DNA of 64,000 bases from Medicago truncatula (Eukaryota > Streptophyta > Magnoliopsida > Fabales > Fabaceae). A model generated the notes under the pieces. The model made no database searches. It saw nothing but the letters and a program-made list of their open reading frames with translations, and was not told the DNA's origin. The stretch spans positions 20,170,501-20,234,500 of the forward strand of contig NC_053042.1 in the NCBI RefSeq assembly GCF_003473485.1, in the 5' to 3' direction. The position numbers and the translations under genes are program-made. Shown piece after piece: positions 37,217-48,793 of the stretch (positions are counted from its first letter, which is position 1; the number at the start of each line of letters is the position of its first letter).

Positions 37217-38129
37217 ACTCCTAAATAATTGTATATTAAAATAACCGACTGCATCAACATTTACCCTATCAATACCATCCGATACCTAACACTATAGCAG
37301 CTGATTCATTCATTTTTCCAGAGCGAAAATTAATAGCACAATAAGAAAACCATTTTTGGTTGATTTTCCTTTTCACTTTTACATAAATTTCACAATTTTT
37401 GAGTTATCAATAATCCGTTGTCGGAACTGTTTACTTGTCTAATCCACATCCTAAAACCTAGACAGTTATAAACTAAGCAAGCTAGTCTAGTTTGTTTTGC
37501 TAAAGAAACAGAAATGACAAGGATAACAGACAGTGTATAAAAAATGGCATCAAACGCCAAACAAGGAAAATCGAAATTGTCCAGAATAAAAAATAATAGC
37601 AAAAATTGGCAAAGAACGATATCTACTATGCAATATGAATAATAAAGATTTGAGATTGATGGCAGGGTGAATTGCAAAATTTTCATTTTACCTTTAGGCA
37701 TGAACGAGATGTGCTCCATCATATGCCACAATTGTTTAATATTAGACTTATCTAGGCAATGTTAAAGCAAAGGTAAGATAATAAGACACTTACAATTGCC
37801 ATTCATGTTCAGTAAAATATCAATAAGAATCCATTCCATTTTTCAGCTTTCATTGAAAAGCATATCATTCAAAAACCCTAACAACCTAGATTTTTCACTA
37901 TACAGAGAAAAACATGACAAAAATTGGGGAAAAAACACAGAAGAACCACAAGAGTATGCAGGCATCACTGAATTAGTTCTCAATTACATCAAATGAAAGA
38001 AAGTATAGGAGCTAAAAATTGCATTGCCCATTGGAATGATGAAAATGAAAAATAACAGTGAGAATCCTTAAAAACTAGTCAATTAGTAAACAAAAGAATC
38101 AAATAACAAGTCTAAGCTCATAGAATTTG

Positions 38130-38330
38130 GTTTCAACCTAACTCAAACCTCCCACACTCTTAACACACCCCCTCTCACCTAGAACTTGATATCTATTGTG
38201 TTACCCGATAGCAGGTGGCCCAATGGATTTTAAATAATTTGAGTCGAACCTAACTCAACCCTATAAAACCGGATTATAGAGCAAGTGATACTCCAACTAA
38301 ATTATAAACTCATTTTGAGGTCTTATGCAC
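38130..38330 (-). mobile_element. Decayed TRIM fragment
   Basis: Shares with the kinase intron 5 TRIM the phrases CAACCTAACTCAA, CTCTTAACAC, ACCCGATAGCAGGTGG, ATGGATTTTAAATA and CCTATAAAACCGG in the same order. The primer site is no longer recognisable. Confidence 0.6.
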
Positions 38331-38431
38331 AATAGTTTTAACATAAAGTATAAAGGGAAAATAATTATGTAATGAATTCTCCATTAGATATATATGAACA
38401 TGACATTACAAAAGAAAGAAAATGGAATGAA

Positions 38432-38866
38432 TTAGAGAAGGGCAATGAGAATGAAAATGAGAAGAGCAGCAATAAAGGAGTATTTGAGGGCAGCAACAAG
38501 AATAGCCAAAGAGATAAACAAGAGTTGCCACAGAACTTGAACACTTGCCCATGTGAGAATACCAGTTAGCCCAAGAGCAAGGACATTATCAGGATCTCGA
38601 TCTAAAAGGCTACTCCAATTCAAACCAAAAAGGGGTCGTTTATCTTGTTCTTCTTGTCCAGAAGAAGAGGGTGGTTGTTGTGAATTTTTGTCCTCTTCTT
38701 TTACCCCATTACTGTTGCTGTTGTTGGATGCAGACAATGGAAGTGGGCGTGGTTTTCGAGAATTGAAGGTGATGGAAATGGTAGAAAAGTGTTGTGGTTG
38801 GTATCGAAGAGAATGGATTGAGAGTGATGATGAGGGTATGAAATTGGTTAACCCTAACATGCTCAT
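38432..38866 (-). CDS. Small predicted plastid membrane protein
   Basis: A single exon of 144 residues starting at the ATG at 38866, with a second in-frame ATG two codons on. The first ~50 residues are rich in Ser, Arg and aromatic/hydroxylated residues and almost free of acids, as expected for a chloroplast transit peptide. A charged, Gln/Ser-rich linker follows, then the segment NWSSLLDRDPDNVLALGLTG and two closely spaced hydrophobic helices to the C-terminus (about 95-144). I recall this C-terminal pattern from conserved plant proteins of unknown function. No enzymatic motif is seen. Location is predicted and function unknown. Confidence 0.8.
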   Translation of the reverse strand: MSMLGLTNFIPSSSLSIHSLRYQPQHFSTISITFNSRKPRPLPLSASNNSNSNGVKEEDKNSQQPPSSSGQEEQDKRPLFGLNWSSLLDRDPDNVLALGLTGILTWASVQVLWQLLFISLAILVAALKYSFIAALLIFILIALL

Positions 38867-39178
38867 ATCGCTATTCTTTCTTTGTTACAGGAGACTCGGA
38901 ATGTATGTGAAGGAGAAACAAATTGTAAAAGTCTTTTTTTTTTTTATTCACAATAAATATATATCAACTAAAAAACTCCTTAAGATCGTTAAAAGTTTAT
39001 CAGATAAAAGATGATATGAACATGTGTTTATAAGTGAGTGTAATTATCACTTCAAAATATGGATTTGTGAGGTTGTATTAGTCTTAACCTAAATTTCTCA
39101 CAAAATTTTTGTTTTTGCGTTAGGGTGTATAAATTACAAACAATATTTTTTATGAAATTTTGATTAATATTATTTTTA

Positions 39179-39542
39179 GGCTAAAATATGGTTTTAGTCC
39201 CTGCAAATATGTCTCGTTTTGGTTTTAGTCCCTTGTAAAAAAAAAATTTGTTTTTGGTCCCTGCAAAATTTTTTGTTTTTGAAAATAGTCCATGACCCCA
39301 CTTTTGTGATGATTTGCATACGTGACACATTATAACTGAACCAATTTTGTAGTTTTTGGTCCCTGCAAAATATTTTGTTTTTAAAAAAGGTCCTTGCAAA
39401 ATTTTTTGTTTTTGAAAATAGTCCCTCTAGGGACTATTTTCAAAAACAAAATATTTTGCAGGGACCAAAAACAATTTTTTTTTTACCAGGGACTAAAACC
39501 AAAACGAGGCATATTTGCAGGGATTAAAACCATATTTTAGCC
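39179..39542. mobile_element. MULE-type MITE with 9-bp target duplication
   Basis: A 364-bp non-coding element with long terminal inverted repeats: GGCTAAAATATGGTTTTAGT at the left, the complement ATTAAAACCATATTTTAGCC at the right. It is rich in GGTCCCTGCAAA and GGGACCAAAAA. Perfect 9-bp duplications TTATTTTTA flank it (39170-39178 and 39543-39551), the length made by Mutator-like transposases. The near-identical arms suggest a fairly young insertion. Confidence 0.92.
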
Positions 39543-39551
39543 TTATTTTTA

Positions 39552-41099
39552 TTTGACTTAAATGCAATTTTGATCTCCCTATTTTCAAAATTGTTAAGTT
39601 TTGATACCCTCATTTCTAAACCCAACATTTTGATTCCCCTAGTTATAAAGTCAACTAAAATTTGAAAAATTCTACACAATAAGATCTCTTAACATTCACA
39701 TCACAAAGGTCGGTTATTTTGCCTTTCACATAGACATAGATTTGGAAAACAAATATGGCGATGACACCTATTAGATTAAGAAAATAGATATGAGAAAGAG
39801 GAGTGTTATCGAACTTAAATGCCAAAGGCGTTTTGTTAGGAGAGGCTTGGTCTGCTAAGCAAACTAAGACGGTTTAAGAAATATTTGAAGACAGCTGGTT
39901 TTTTCCTCTAAGGAAGGAAGCTTGATTCTTTAGGCAAGCCCTGCTTCATCTATCGAACTTAAATATACAAAACATCTCTAAATAAACATGTAGTTCATTT
40001 CTGCAAAACCTAATAACTAGAAATCGAGACAAATGGAGAGAAAGCAGAGGGTAGACAGTGTGAGACGCCATTAGAGGGCTAGGGAGTATGGATTCAAGTT
40101 AGTTATGCATTCCATGGGTAAGTAAACTCTATTTTATGTTGGGATTGGATGTAAATAACTAATATTCTATGCAGCGCTCTTAATATGGTTGGTTGTATAT
40201 GATTTATCCATTCAATGTAATCTTTAGTTTAAATATGTTTTTAATGATTTGCCCGCGATGTAGTGTTCTGCAATTGATCTTTTGATTTAGTTTGAGTCTT
40301 AGTCGACCTTACAATCTAAGAGACATGTTTTAAATTATGTATAACGCGATAATTGGTAGGTCTATATTCATGTATAATTATCCACGCGTATGCCATCGAA
40401 ACAATCAACCATGTGCCATCGATGCTTCAGAAGTCAATTGGTTTAATGGATTGTGTATTGTTAAACGGAGATGGAGACATGTGTTGAGGGATAGCTGGAG
40501 CTATATTAAAAACATAAAAAGTATATGATCAATTAAGTAGAAAAATACGAGGAATAATTATTGAAATTTAATCTCAGTACAACTTTCTCTATCTTGACTA
40601 GTTTACTTTTAACCACATCAACAAAACACTTACCTAAAACCTTGTTTATAAATTATGTAAATACGTGCAAAATCGAGCTAAGTGCAGTCTATGTAGTTCG
40701 ATAATTTTTTTTTGATAAAACTGACATAATACTTATTGTTGTGCGAGGATCGAAAAATTCCTCTTTATAAAATGGCGTCATTGTTTGGGTCTGCGTCAAA
40801 TTAGATTGATTTTTCTTGTTTACAATTCTTATGAACCTGTAAATATTTGTCTCTATTTTACCAAATTTGCCAGGCAAGACTAACTTGCCTAGCGAACCAG
40901 ACATAACCTGTAAATATTTTCATTTTCTTAGTTTTAGTTTGTCCTTATTATTTACAACTTTACTAATTGTTGGTATAACTGTTTGGTTACTGTGGATGTG
41001 AGGCAAAACACTTGAAGGTCATTTGCTTTACGATCTAGAGATCGAAAGGATCGTAAGGAAAAATAGACGCCAAGCATAGAAAAAAAAAAGGAAATATCT
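39552..41099. other. Intergenic DNA without recognisable features
   Basis: A/T-rich with only short open frames. No gene, clear repeat border or RNA gene is seen. Confidence 0.5.
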
Positions 41100-41990
41100 A
41101 CAACAATCAACAACAAACATGGCCAACAAGGAAGAAACGCCAACACCGTTGATGAACAACAATGACATGAGGAGATTCGTTGAATCAACCAAGCCTGGAA
41201 ACAACCGGCGACAGATGGAAATCAAAACAGGAGTTATCTAACTCCTACACGCAAATCCGTTCACCGGAATGGACCATGAAGATCCCATCAACTACTTGGT
41301 GAAGTTCTACGAAATTGCCGAAAGTCTAAGAACGTTGGACAAGGAAGAGGAAAATTTATGCTCAAGGTTATTCCCACACTCCATCATTGAACGTGTCAAA
41401 GATTAGTATATGGATCAACCAACAATAACTCTGAAAAACTAGAACACTCTAGAGGACAAGTTCATCAAAAGATTCTTTCCGCGTAGTAGAATTCATTACG
41501 CCAGGACAAGAATCGTTGTTTTCACACAAGGTTTCCAATAAGACACTATGCAAGGCATGAGAACAATTCAAATTCATGTTTCGCAAATGTCCATGCCACA
41601 AGTTTGATGATATCACTCATATTCATATCTTCATAAATGGTCTTCAGCAACAACATAAAATTCAATTTGACGCAACAACAGGAGGCGCACTTATGTCAAA
41701 AAGTTGTGTTGATGTTATTAAAATCAAGGAATCCATGACCATCAATGATCAACAATCAGAATATAATAGATGTCATCATGCAAAGAAAGAAGACCGACAT
41801 TTTAGAGCTAGATACGAACAATTTTCCACTCGCACAAAGCAAACTCTTGAATAACATTGTGGAAGAATTAACCAAGAAAATCGGAAAAATCACACAACAA
41901 CTGAAAAGCATTCAGAAGGAGCAATCTGAGCAAGTGATGAAATGCAAGTTATGTGGAGGATCACACTAGACCATATATTGTCCACCTTAA
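41100..41990 (+). pseudogene. Ty3/gypsy-type gag relic
   Basis: Three-frame reading follows the retrotransposon Gag order: NPFTGMDHEDPINYLVKFYE, LFPHSIIERVKD, LEDKFIKRFFPRSR, then MFRKCPCHKFDDITHIHIF and NGLQQQHKIQFDATTGGAL (41576 on), and in another frame TDILELDTNNFPLAQSKLL ending in a zinc-knuckle start CKLCGGSH (41745-41969). Stops occur near 41257, 41404 and 41442 and at least one frameshift near 41760. No protease, RT or LTR is visible downstream within the window. It is a dead internal fragment. Confidence 0.85.
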
Positions 41991-43042
41991 GAGGAAGTGA
42001 ATTACAACAACACCCAATACAAACAAAATCGATCTCTATACCAAAGGCAAAACCAGTACTACATTAACAACTTTCAGAGGGAAAACAACAACTATGAAAG
42101 GCAAGTACACTACTATTAAAGTCTACTAAACCATCAAAATCTTCAAGTGGATAGAAGAACACTGAAACTTGAAGAAACACTCAACCAAATCAAATGTTTT
42201 CTCTATATCGATCTCGATAATCATAAACATCTTATTACCTTTCATCCTAGCCATGTAATGAATCGTATTTCTAAGTCCACAATAATATTATGATGGATAT
42301 TATTCTCCCATAACAAAACTAGATTGACATAAAAAAAATGACAACATTCAAAAAAAGGTTAATAATATTAACAATAACGTTATATATAATTTTGTACACA
42401 ATATCTGAAAGAGATATAGGTCAAAATTGATAAATAAACTCATGTTTTTCAAATTTAGGGGTCATAGCCATACTAGTATTATTAGTGAAATGGATAAGAG
42501 ACAAATTCACCCAAAATTTGGTAACAAAGTGAAAAAAATACTTGCCGAAAATGTCCTAAAATTGGGTTGCAGATTCTTGGCAGTTAAAAAAACCTATCAT
42601 GTTGGAAAAATAGAGCAAGATAAACATCATCTTCAAGGGCTTTAAGCGAACCCATCTTAAAGAGAGATTTATTAAGCTATAAAAAAAATCGGCATTTAAC
42701 ATATCATGTTGTCAAAATTGACAAAATTTAAGGGTTTGTAGAGTTTAAAGTATTAAAGTTAATGGTTAATTATTTGCCTTTAATATTTTTGAGTCAAGAA
42801 TAAGAAGAAAAAAAAAAAAAATTCAAGTTTCGGAAACATTTTGCACATAAGTGCAAAATTTTTCACGGATATTTATAAAACCTCATGTTAACTATCAGAA
42901 TATCAGGATCAATCGACGAACTTACAATTTCGGGTAATTGTCTGTTGACTCGAACTTTTTTCAGTTGAAACCGGTCAGACTTTTGGACTTGTCGTCACCG
43001 AAAAACAAGGCCCACAGTTCTCTCTCCGACTTTTTTCATGAC
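41991..43042. other. Decayed element remainder and SDP6 promoter/5' UTR
   Basis: No gene. The part up to about 42120 continues the gag relic. The last few hundred bases, ending in the GC-richer stretch 42940-43042, are the probable SDP6 promoter and 5' UTR. Confidence 0.5.
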
Positions 43043-43046
43043 ATGA
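43038..43046 (+). promoter_or_regulatory. Minimal upstream ORF overlapping the SDP6 start
   Basis: ATGACATGA: a two-codon uORF (Met-Thr) in another frame. Its TGA (43044-43046) shares bases with the SDP6 ATG (43043-43045). The uORF start has T at -3 (weak context), the main start G at -3 (better). It would matter only if transcription starts upstream of 43038. Confidence 0.5.
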
Positions 43047-46000
43047 CTCGCCTGAGACGACTCGGCACCGCCATCGGAGTAGCTGCAGCCACTGCTTACG
43101 GCGGCGCGATCCTGCTCTCACCTTCATATACATCCAACGATCATGGATCCCAGGTCGCAGCTTTCCAACAGAAGATCCACGACCCAAACGCCGTCCTCCC
43201 GTCCAGACAAGTTCAGCAGTCGTCACTCATTGGCTCCACCTCCGCTAACCCGCTCGACATTCTCGTAATTGGCGGAGGAGCCACCGGTACCGGCGTTGCC
43301 CTGGATGCCACCACACGTGGACTCCGTGTCGGCCTCGTTGAAAGAGAGGATTTCTCATCTGGAACTTCTTCTCGCTCCACTAAACTCGTACATGGAGGTA
43401 GATACACGTGTTCTTCTGCTCATCAATCTAGATAATCGAATTTTGTAGTATATACTTTTCTCATTCATTGTAATTTCAATGTGATAGTGCTGCAACTGAA
43501 TAAAAGGATGATGAATTTGTGAATTTATACAAGTAATGTTTTTACGAGTGTGGTTTTGAACTCGAATGAATTATTAGTGTAACCTACATTGTTACTCTGA
43601 TTGTGACTTTTGAAATCATATTTTGGTTTTTGGTCTTAGGTGTTCGTTACTTGGAGAAAGCTGTCTTCAAACTTGACTATGGCCAACTCAAGTTAGTATT
43701 CCATGCACTTGAGGAGCGCAAGCAGGTTATCGACAATGCACCACATCTATGCAATGCTTTACCTTGCATGACCCCATGTTTTGATTGGTTTGAAGTAGTG
43801 TACTACTGGATGGGCTTGAAAATGTACGATCTGGTAGCTGGAGCACGGCTTTTGCATTTATCAAGATATTATTCTACAAAAGAGTCTGTTGAGCTCTTTC
43901 CTACTTTGGCAACGGAGGGGAAAGGTAGAAGCTTGAGGGGCACAGTTGTTTATTACGATGGCCAGATGAATGATGCAAGGCTTAATGTTGGGTTGGCTTG
44001 CACAGCTGCATTGGCTGGTGCAGCAGTCCTAAACCATGCTGAAGTTGTATCCCTATTGAAGGATGGTGGTGGTGAACGAATAGTTGGTGCACGAATTAGG
44101 GACAACTTAACTGGTAACACCTTTTACTTCTATTTGTTACCACTGTCCTCTATTGTTTGCTACATTTTTCACTTTTTTGGTTATAGCATAAATTATTATA
44201 TCTGATTGAGTACACATTTGGATAAACAACATAATGAAGAACTTATTTATTGAATAAGCACTTATGACATGAGAGTTTTGGCTATAAGAGCTAATCGCTT
44301 CACTGATTTTCATACGCATGTATGAGAAACTTACTGAAATAAGCACAAAAAAATCATATAGATATTAGATATCATAAGCTATTTTTATAATTTTAATCAA
44401 ACACCCACTTAAGCAACAAGGCCATATAAACTCCATAAAAGCTCTTCCAATTGTTCCAGGGGAGTCTTGATGTGGGGGTTGAAGTTGTTATTGTGTGACT
44501 AACCCGCAATGACTCAGACCCTTCCTTGGACCCGCTTTATAGCATAAGTTTGTTCTTTATATTGGATTTACTAAGATTAGACAATGTATGGAAGAAGACG
44601 CACAATCAGAAGAATTAATTTTTAGAAGTATAATCTTTTATTTTTGCACATTTATTATTATTATTCAGTATTCACAAGGATTGTTCAAATACTCGGCAGT
44701 TACTTAATTTCATATGGAAACATAACTGTTTTACATGTGAATCGAGCGACAATTTGGTTGCGGACTGAGTACAATGAATACAGTTTCCTTACAAGTGTGT
44801 ATACTATGGTTGTGGGTGCACACTACACAGCAAGTTTGTGACCTTTATGCTTAAAAAATAGTATGTTTCAACAGTTCCGTTGTTAATTGTTTTTATTTAT
44901 TATTTTGCATGATGCAGGCAAAGAGTTTGATACATATGCAAAAGTGATTGTGAATGCAGCCGGCCCGTTTTGTGATTCTGTAAGGAAAATGGCTGACAAA
45001 AACGTACGAGATGTGATTTGTCCGAGTAGTGGTGTACATATTATACTCCCTGATTATTATTCTCCTGAAGGAATGGGCTTAATTGTTCCTAAAACTAAGG
45101 ATGGGCGCGTTGTTTTTATGCTGCCTTGGCTGGGAAGAACTCTTGCTGGAACTACAGATTCCAACACTGCCATTACTTTTCTTCCAGAACCACATGAAGA
45201 TGAAATACAATTTATATTGGATGCCATATCTGACTACCTTAATGTTAAGGTATGATTTAACTGCTAACAAATGATACTTTCTGATTCCAAACCAAAATTT
45301 CTCAATATCCTTGCATCTCATTTCAAGGACCTTCTTGTGGGAATTGAAATGCAAAAATGGAAGGATATTGAGAATTCTTGTTTTGAACATTCAGCTGCCT
45401 CACTCTAACTCATTCCAAACACTAATAACATTCTCACCTTGGAATACATTTGAAGGGAGAATGATCCTAGTAGGAGATTTCTCTCACGTTGCCTTATCTA
45501 GTGCCGCGTCTTATGTTATTTATTTATTTTTTTAATTTCATTTCTTTCAGTCATTGGTTTTTATACAGAATCGGAATAGGAGCAATATATGATGACGATC
45601 ATATTTAGTAGTTAGAGGAAGAAAACAGTTAGAGATATGGAAGTCAAAAAGGGTAAGGTCTTAAGTCTAGTTATTTTAGGTCACTTCGGTCATTAAGAGT
45701 CGGTGTCCTAGTTTTTTTTTTTTTTTTTTTTGACAAAAGGAGTTGGCGTCCCAGTTGTTTCTTTTCTTTCTTTCTTGGCACTCATTTTATTATTATTTTT
45801 ATTTTATTTTATTTTTTGCAAAAAGAATTCCCATGGATAAGAATTTTATAAAAAGAGAGAAAAAAATGCCAAACCTGGGATTTTACTCTCTCTCTCTCTC
45901 TCTCTCATCCCTGGGAATTCTATTTGCAACAAATTGATAACATATAAAGAATGCCTAGACAAAAGAAAGAGACAATTGGGACACCAGTCTCCTAATGACC

Positions 46001-48793
46001 TAAGCGACCTAAAATTACTAGACCCAAGACCCTACCCTTTTGACTTTCATATCTCTATAACCCTTTTCAGCTCTAAATATGATCATCATAATCTATTTCT
46101 CCTATTCTTCCCATTCCAACCTAGTGCAAAAACCAATGACCAAATGAAATAAATTCAATAAAAAAATAATATAAGTCGCGACACTCGGTAAGCCAACGAG
46201 AGAGAAATCCTCAACTAGATCAGTCTCCCTTCAAAACTAGAATTCTCATTATCCTTGCATCTCATTCAAGGAACTTCTTACGTGAATTGGAATGCAAATA
46301 TGGAGAAAAGTTGGACTAGCAGCTATTCAGGGAAAAGCTGACCTGACTTGTAGCGAACACCACAAGCATTGCAGACGGTTTTTGCACCCGTTGGCCCAAC
46401 CCTCCAAAAACAGTCTGCAATGCTTGTGGTTTGTTACAAGTCAGGCGGACCTCTCCTGAATAACTGCTAGTCCAACTTTTTGTTCATCTTTGCATTCAAT
46501 TCTCACAAGAAGTTCCTTTAAATGAAATGCAAGGATATTGAGAATTCTTATTTTGAATCACATTCAATGCCTCACTTGAACACATTCCAAACACTAATAA
46601 CATTCTCACCTTGGAGTTCATTTGAAGGGAGAATGATCCTAGTAGGATATTTCTCTTGCGTGGCCTTATCTAGATCAGTCTCCCTTCAAAACCAGAATTC
46701 TCATTATCCTTGCATCTCATTCAAGGAACTTTTTATGTGAATTGGAATGCTAATATGGACAAAAGTTGGACTAGCAGCTAGACGCTATTTAGGGAAAAGC
46801 CGACCTGACTTGTAGCAAACACCACAAGCATTGCAGACAGATTTTGCACCCGTTGGCCCAACCCTCCATTATGAAATCAGTTTTTGGGTTTTACGATCTT
46901 TCTTTGATTGTTAGTTTTTGAACGAGTTTAGGTGAGGCGTCTGAATGTGAATCAAAACCTGAATTCTCAATATCCTTGCATCTCATTTGAAGGAACTTCT
47001 TGTGGGAATTGGAATGCAAAGTTGGACTAGCAGCTTAACGGTATTCAGGGAATAGCCGGCCTGACTTTTAACGAATACCACAAGATTGGGCCCATTGGCC
47101 CAGCCCTCAATTATGATATCAGTTTTTCCAAATATTTAGTAGCGCTGCCTTTCACGGGTGAATGTCTCTACTCTCTACCATCGTGTGTCTTGCCATTGAT
47201 GTGCCTCCACCACTTTGTCCCCATCTCTCCGGCCACCACCGTCGACGAAATGCCATCCTCAGCTGCACGCATGGCCAATGGCAGGACGTTGACACTCTGG
47301 CGCGTCCTCCAGATTGTATTTTCTGCATTTTTCTTCCCTTGATTAATACTTGTTTGGAAATAATTATGTATAATCTTAGGACAAAGTCATGATAGTATCC
47401 TGCATCGTTTTTATGTTATATATATTGATAATGATGTTGTGTTCTATCATTCCATCTGTAGCAACACCCCTGTCACCACCCTTGTTTTTCAATTAACTGG
47501 GTCTGTCCTTGTTAATACATAATTAAGTCCAAGAAAAATAATTGGGGTGAATGTCACCACCCTTGTTTTTCAATTAACTGGGTCTGTCCTTGTTAATACA
47601 TAATTAAGTCCAAGAAAAATAATCGGGGTGAACTGTCACTCAATTTAGATGCATTTCTCCCTTATACGCAGATTCTTATTAAGGCTAAAATAATGCTTGG
47701 AAAATTTAGGTCAGACGCTCTGATGTTCTTTCTGCTTGGAGTGGCATTCGACCACTAGCAACAGACCCATCAGCTAAAAATACGGAAAGCATCTCCAGGG
47801 ATCATGTTGTCTTTGAAGAGCACCCTGGTCTGGTCACCGTCACTGGTGGCAAGTGGACCACCTATCGCAGGTAATTCTTTTCATGCATAATGTTGTCGAA
47901 ATTTTTCCTGATGTTGTTTCTCCAACTAACCCTGATCTTAATTCGTTTATGAAATTTGTTTCCTAGTTCTCCTGCTTCATTCATTAATGTCCTTCTATCT
48001 CATTGTTCCATTCCAGCATGCAACGTTCCTACTACACATATAAACCATTATGAATATTACTTTGTGTTTCAGCATGGCTGAAGATGCTGTTGATGTAGCT
48101 ATAAAGGCAGGGAAACTGACCCCCGTCGGTGGATGCGTGACCAATAACCTTAGGATTGTTGGTGGCGAAGGGTGGGATCCTGCTTCTTTTACAGTTCTCA
48201 CGCAACAGTATTTGCGCATGAAACTAACACATGGGGGAAAAGTTGTTCCTGGGGTAATGGACACTGCATCAGCAAAACACTTGTCTCATGCATATGGAAC
48301 ATTGGGTGAACGTGTGGCCGCCATTGCTCAGGTTAGCTTCTATATATTACCTGGATTTACTCTAGTTTGAAAAATCAACCGAAAATTTGTGCATTTTAGT
48401 TATGGTTTATTGTAAGTGTTGATTATATAACAATGTACTTATGGTTCATACAAGGGAAGGTTTATATTATTATGCATTTTGTTTTGTATGTAGAATGAAA
48501 ATTTGGGTAAGCGGCTTGCTCATGGTTACCCTTTTTTGGAGGCTGAGGTGGCTTACTGTGCTCGTCATGAATATTGTGAATCTGCCACTGACTTCATTGC
48601 AAGGAGGTCTCGACTTGCTTTCCTTGACACTGATGCAGCAAGACGGGCATTACCTCGTGTGATTCAATTAATGGCAGCTGAACATAAATGGGACAAATCA
48701 AGGCAGAAGGAAGAGCTGCAGAAGGCTAAAGATTTTTTGGAGACTTTTAAATCCTCCAAAAATGCCCAGTTCTATGATGGGAAACACAATTAG
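43043..48793 (+). CDS. SDP6: Mitochondrial FAD-dependent glycerol-3-phosphate dehydrogenase (SDP6)
   Basis: Six exons: 43043-43397, 43640-44113, 44918-45249, 47710-47870, 48073-48331, 48494-48793. They total 1881 nt (626 residues; the Arabidopsis protein is about 629). The enzyme oxidises glycerol-3-phosphate to dihydroxyacetone phosphate at the inner mitochondrial membrane and passes electrons to ubiquinone. In plants it is needed to use storage-oil glycerol after germination. The Arg-rich, hydrophobic N-terminus (MTRLRRL...) is a targeting/anchor segment. The FAD-binding [15 protein letters not shown] is near residues 70-85, followed by [15 protein letters not shown]. Other hallmarks are [46 protein letters not shown] and the C-terminal domain ending [13 protein letters not shown]. 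The upstream open frame lacks another in-frame ATG, which fixes the start. Intron 3 (2.46 kb) is full of repeats. Confidence 0.97.
45285..45415. mobile_element. Compact fold-back repeat copy 1 (SDP6 intron 3)
   Basis: TTCTCAATATCCTTGCATCT on the left is mirrored by AAGGATATTGAGAATTCT on the right, with CAAGGACCTTCTTGTGGGAA between. It is a short relative of the fold-back element at 46235-46556. Confidence 0.6.
45886..45906. repeat. (CT)n microsatellite in SDP6 intron 3
   Basis: Run of CT dinucleotides, about 10 units. Confidence 0.9.
46235..46556. mobile_element. Fold-back element, most complete copy (SDP6 intron 3)
   Basis: Two arms of about 145 bp face each other. The outer ends are GAATTCTCATTATCCTTGCA and AATGCAAGGATATTGAGAAT. 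The inner arms are AGTTGGACTAGCAG / CTGCTAGTCCAACT-like and CACAAGCATTGCAGAC / GTCTGCAATGCTTGTG. The loop of about 35 bases holds GCACCCGTTGGCCCAACCCT. It has no coding capacity. Flanking direct similarity (CACTAATAACATTCTCACCT near 45420 and 46590) suggests a larger repeated unit. Confidence 0.8.
46677..46905. mobile_element. Fold-back element, half copy (SDP6 intron 3)
   Basis: Repeats the left arm and loop of the complete copy (CTTGCATCTCATTCAAGGAA, GTTGGACTAGCAGCT, CACCACAAGCATTGCAGAC, CACCCGTTGGCCCAACCCTC), then stops. The right arm is missing. Confidence 0.75.
46963..47130. mobile_element. Fold-back element, diverged half copy (SDP6 intron 3)
   Basis: Left-arm sequence again (GAATTCTCAATATCCTTGCA, GTTGGACTAGCAGCT, CCGGCCTGACTT, CCATTGGCCCAGCCCTC), more diverged. 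It is followed by ATGATATCAGTTTTT as in the previous half copy. Confidence 0.7.
47471..47632. repeat. 81-bp tandem duplication (SDP6 intron 3)
   Basis: Two nearly identical units beginning TGTCACCACCCTTG at 47471 and 47552, with one visible substitution (AATTGGGG/AATCGGGG). A recent local duplication, about 80 bp from exon 4. Confidence 0.95.

Larger units (their letters stand above)
33226..38431. other. Kinase 3' UTR and 5-kb intergenic region
   Basis: The first part is the kinase 3' UTR. A possible UTR splice acceptor (GACAG/AATCTTGCTG near 34784) would extend it. The rest is A/T-rich with no supported gene. It contains a 30-bp direct repeat (AGCTAAAATCGTAAAGGGAG at 35421 and 35451), a tRNA-like repeat (37095-37216) and a decayed TRIM (38130-38330). 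Short open frames here have no family resemblance. Confidence 0.55.

Noticed and set aside
37390..37731. 113-residue hydrophobic open frame, minus strand
   Set aside because: Hydrophobicity follows from T-rich sequence; no partner exons or known motifs, although AAAG/GTAAAA near 37700 mimics a donor.
42938..43042. SDP6 N-terminal extension upstream of 43043
   Set aside because: The open frame begins with TTG at 42938 and has no in-frame ATG before 43043; the protein from 43043 matches the family length.
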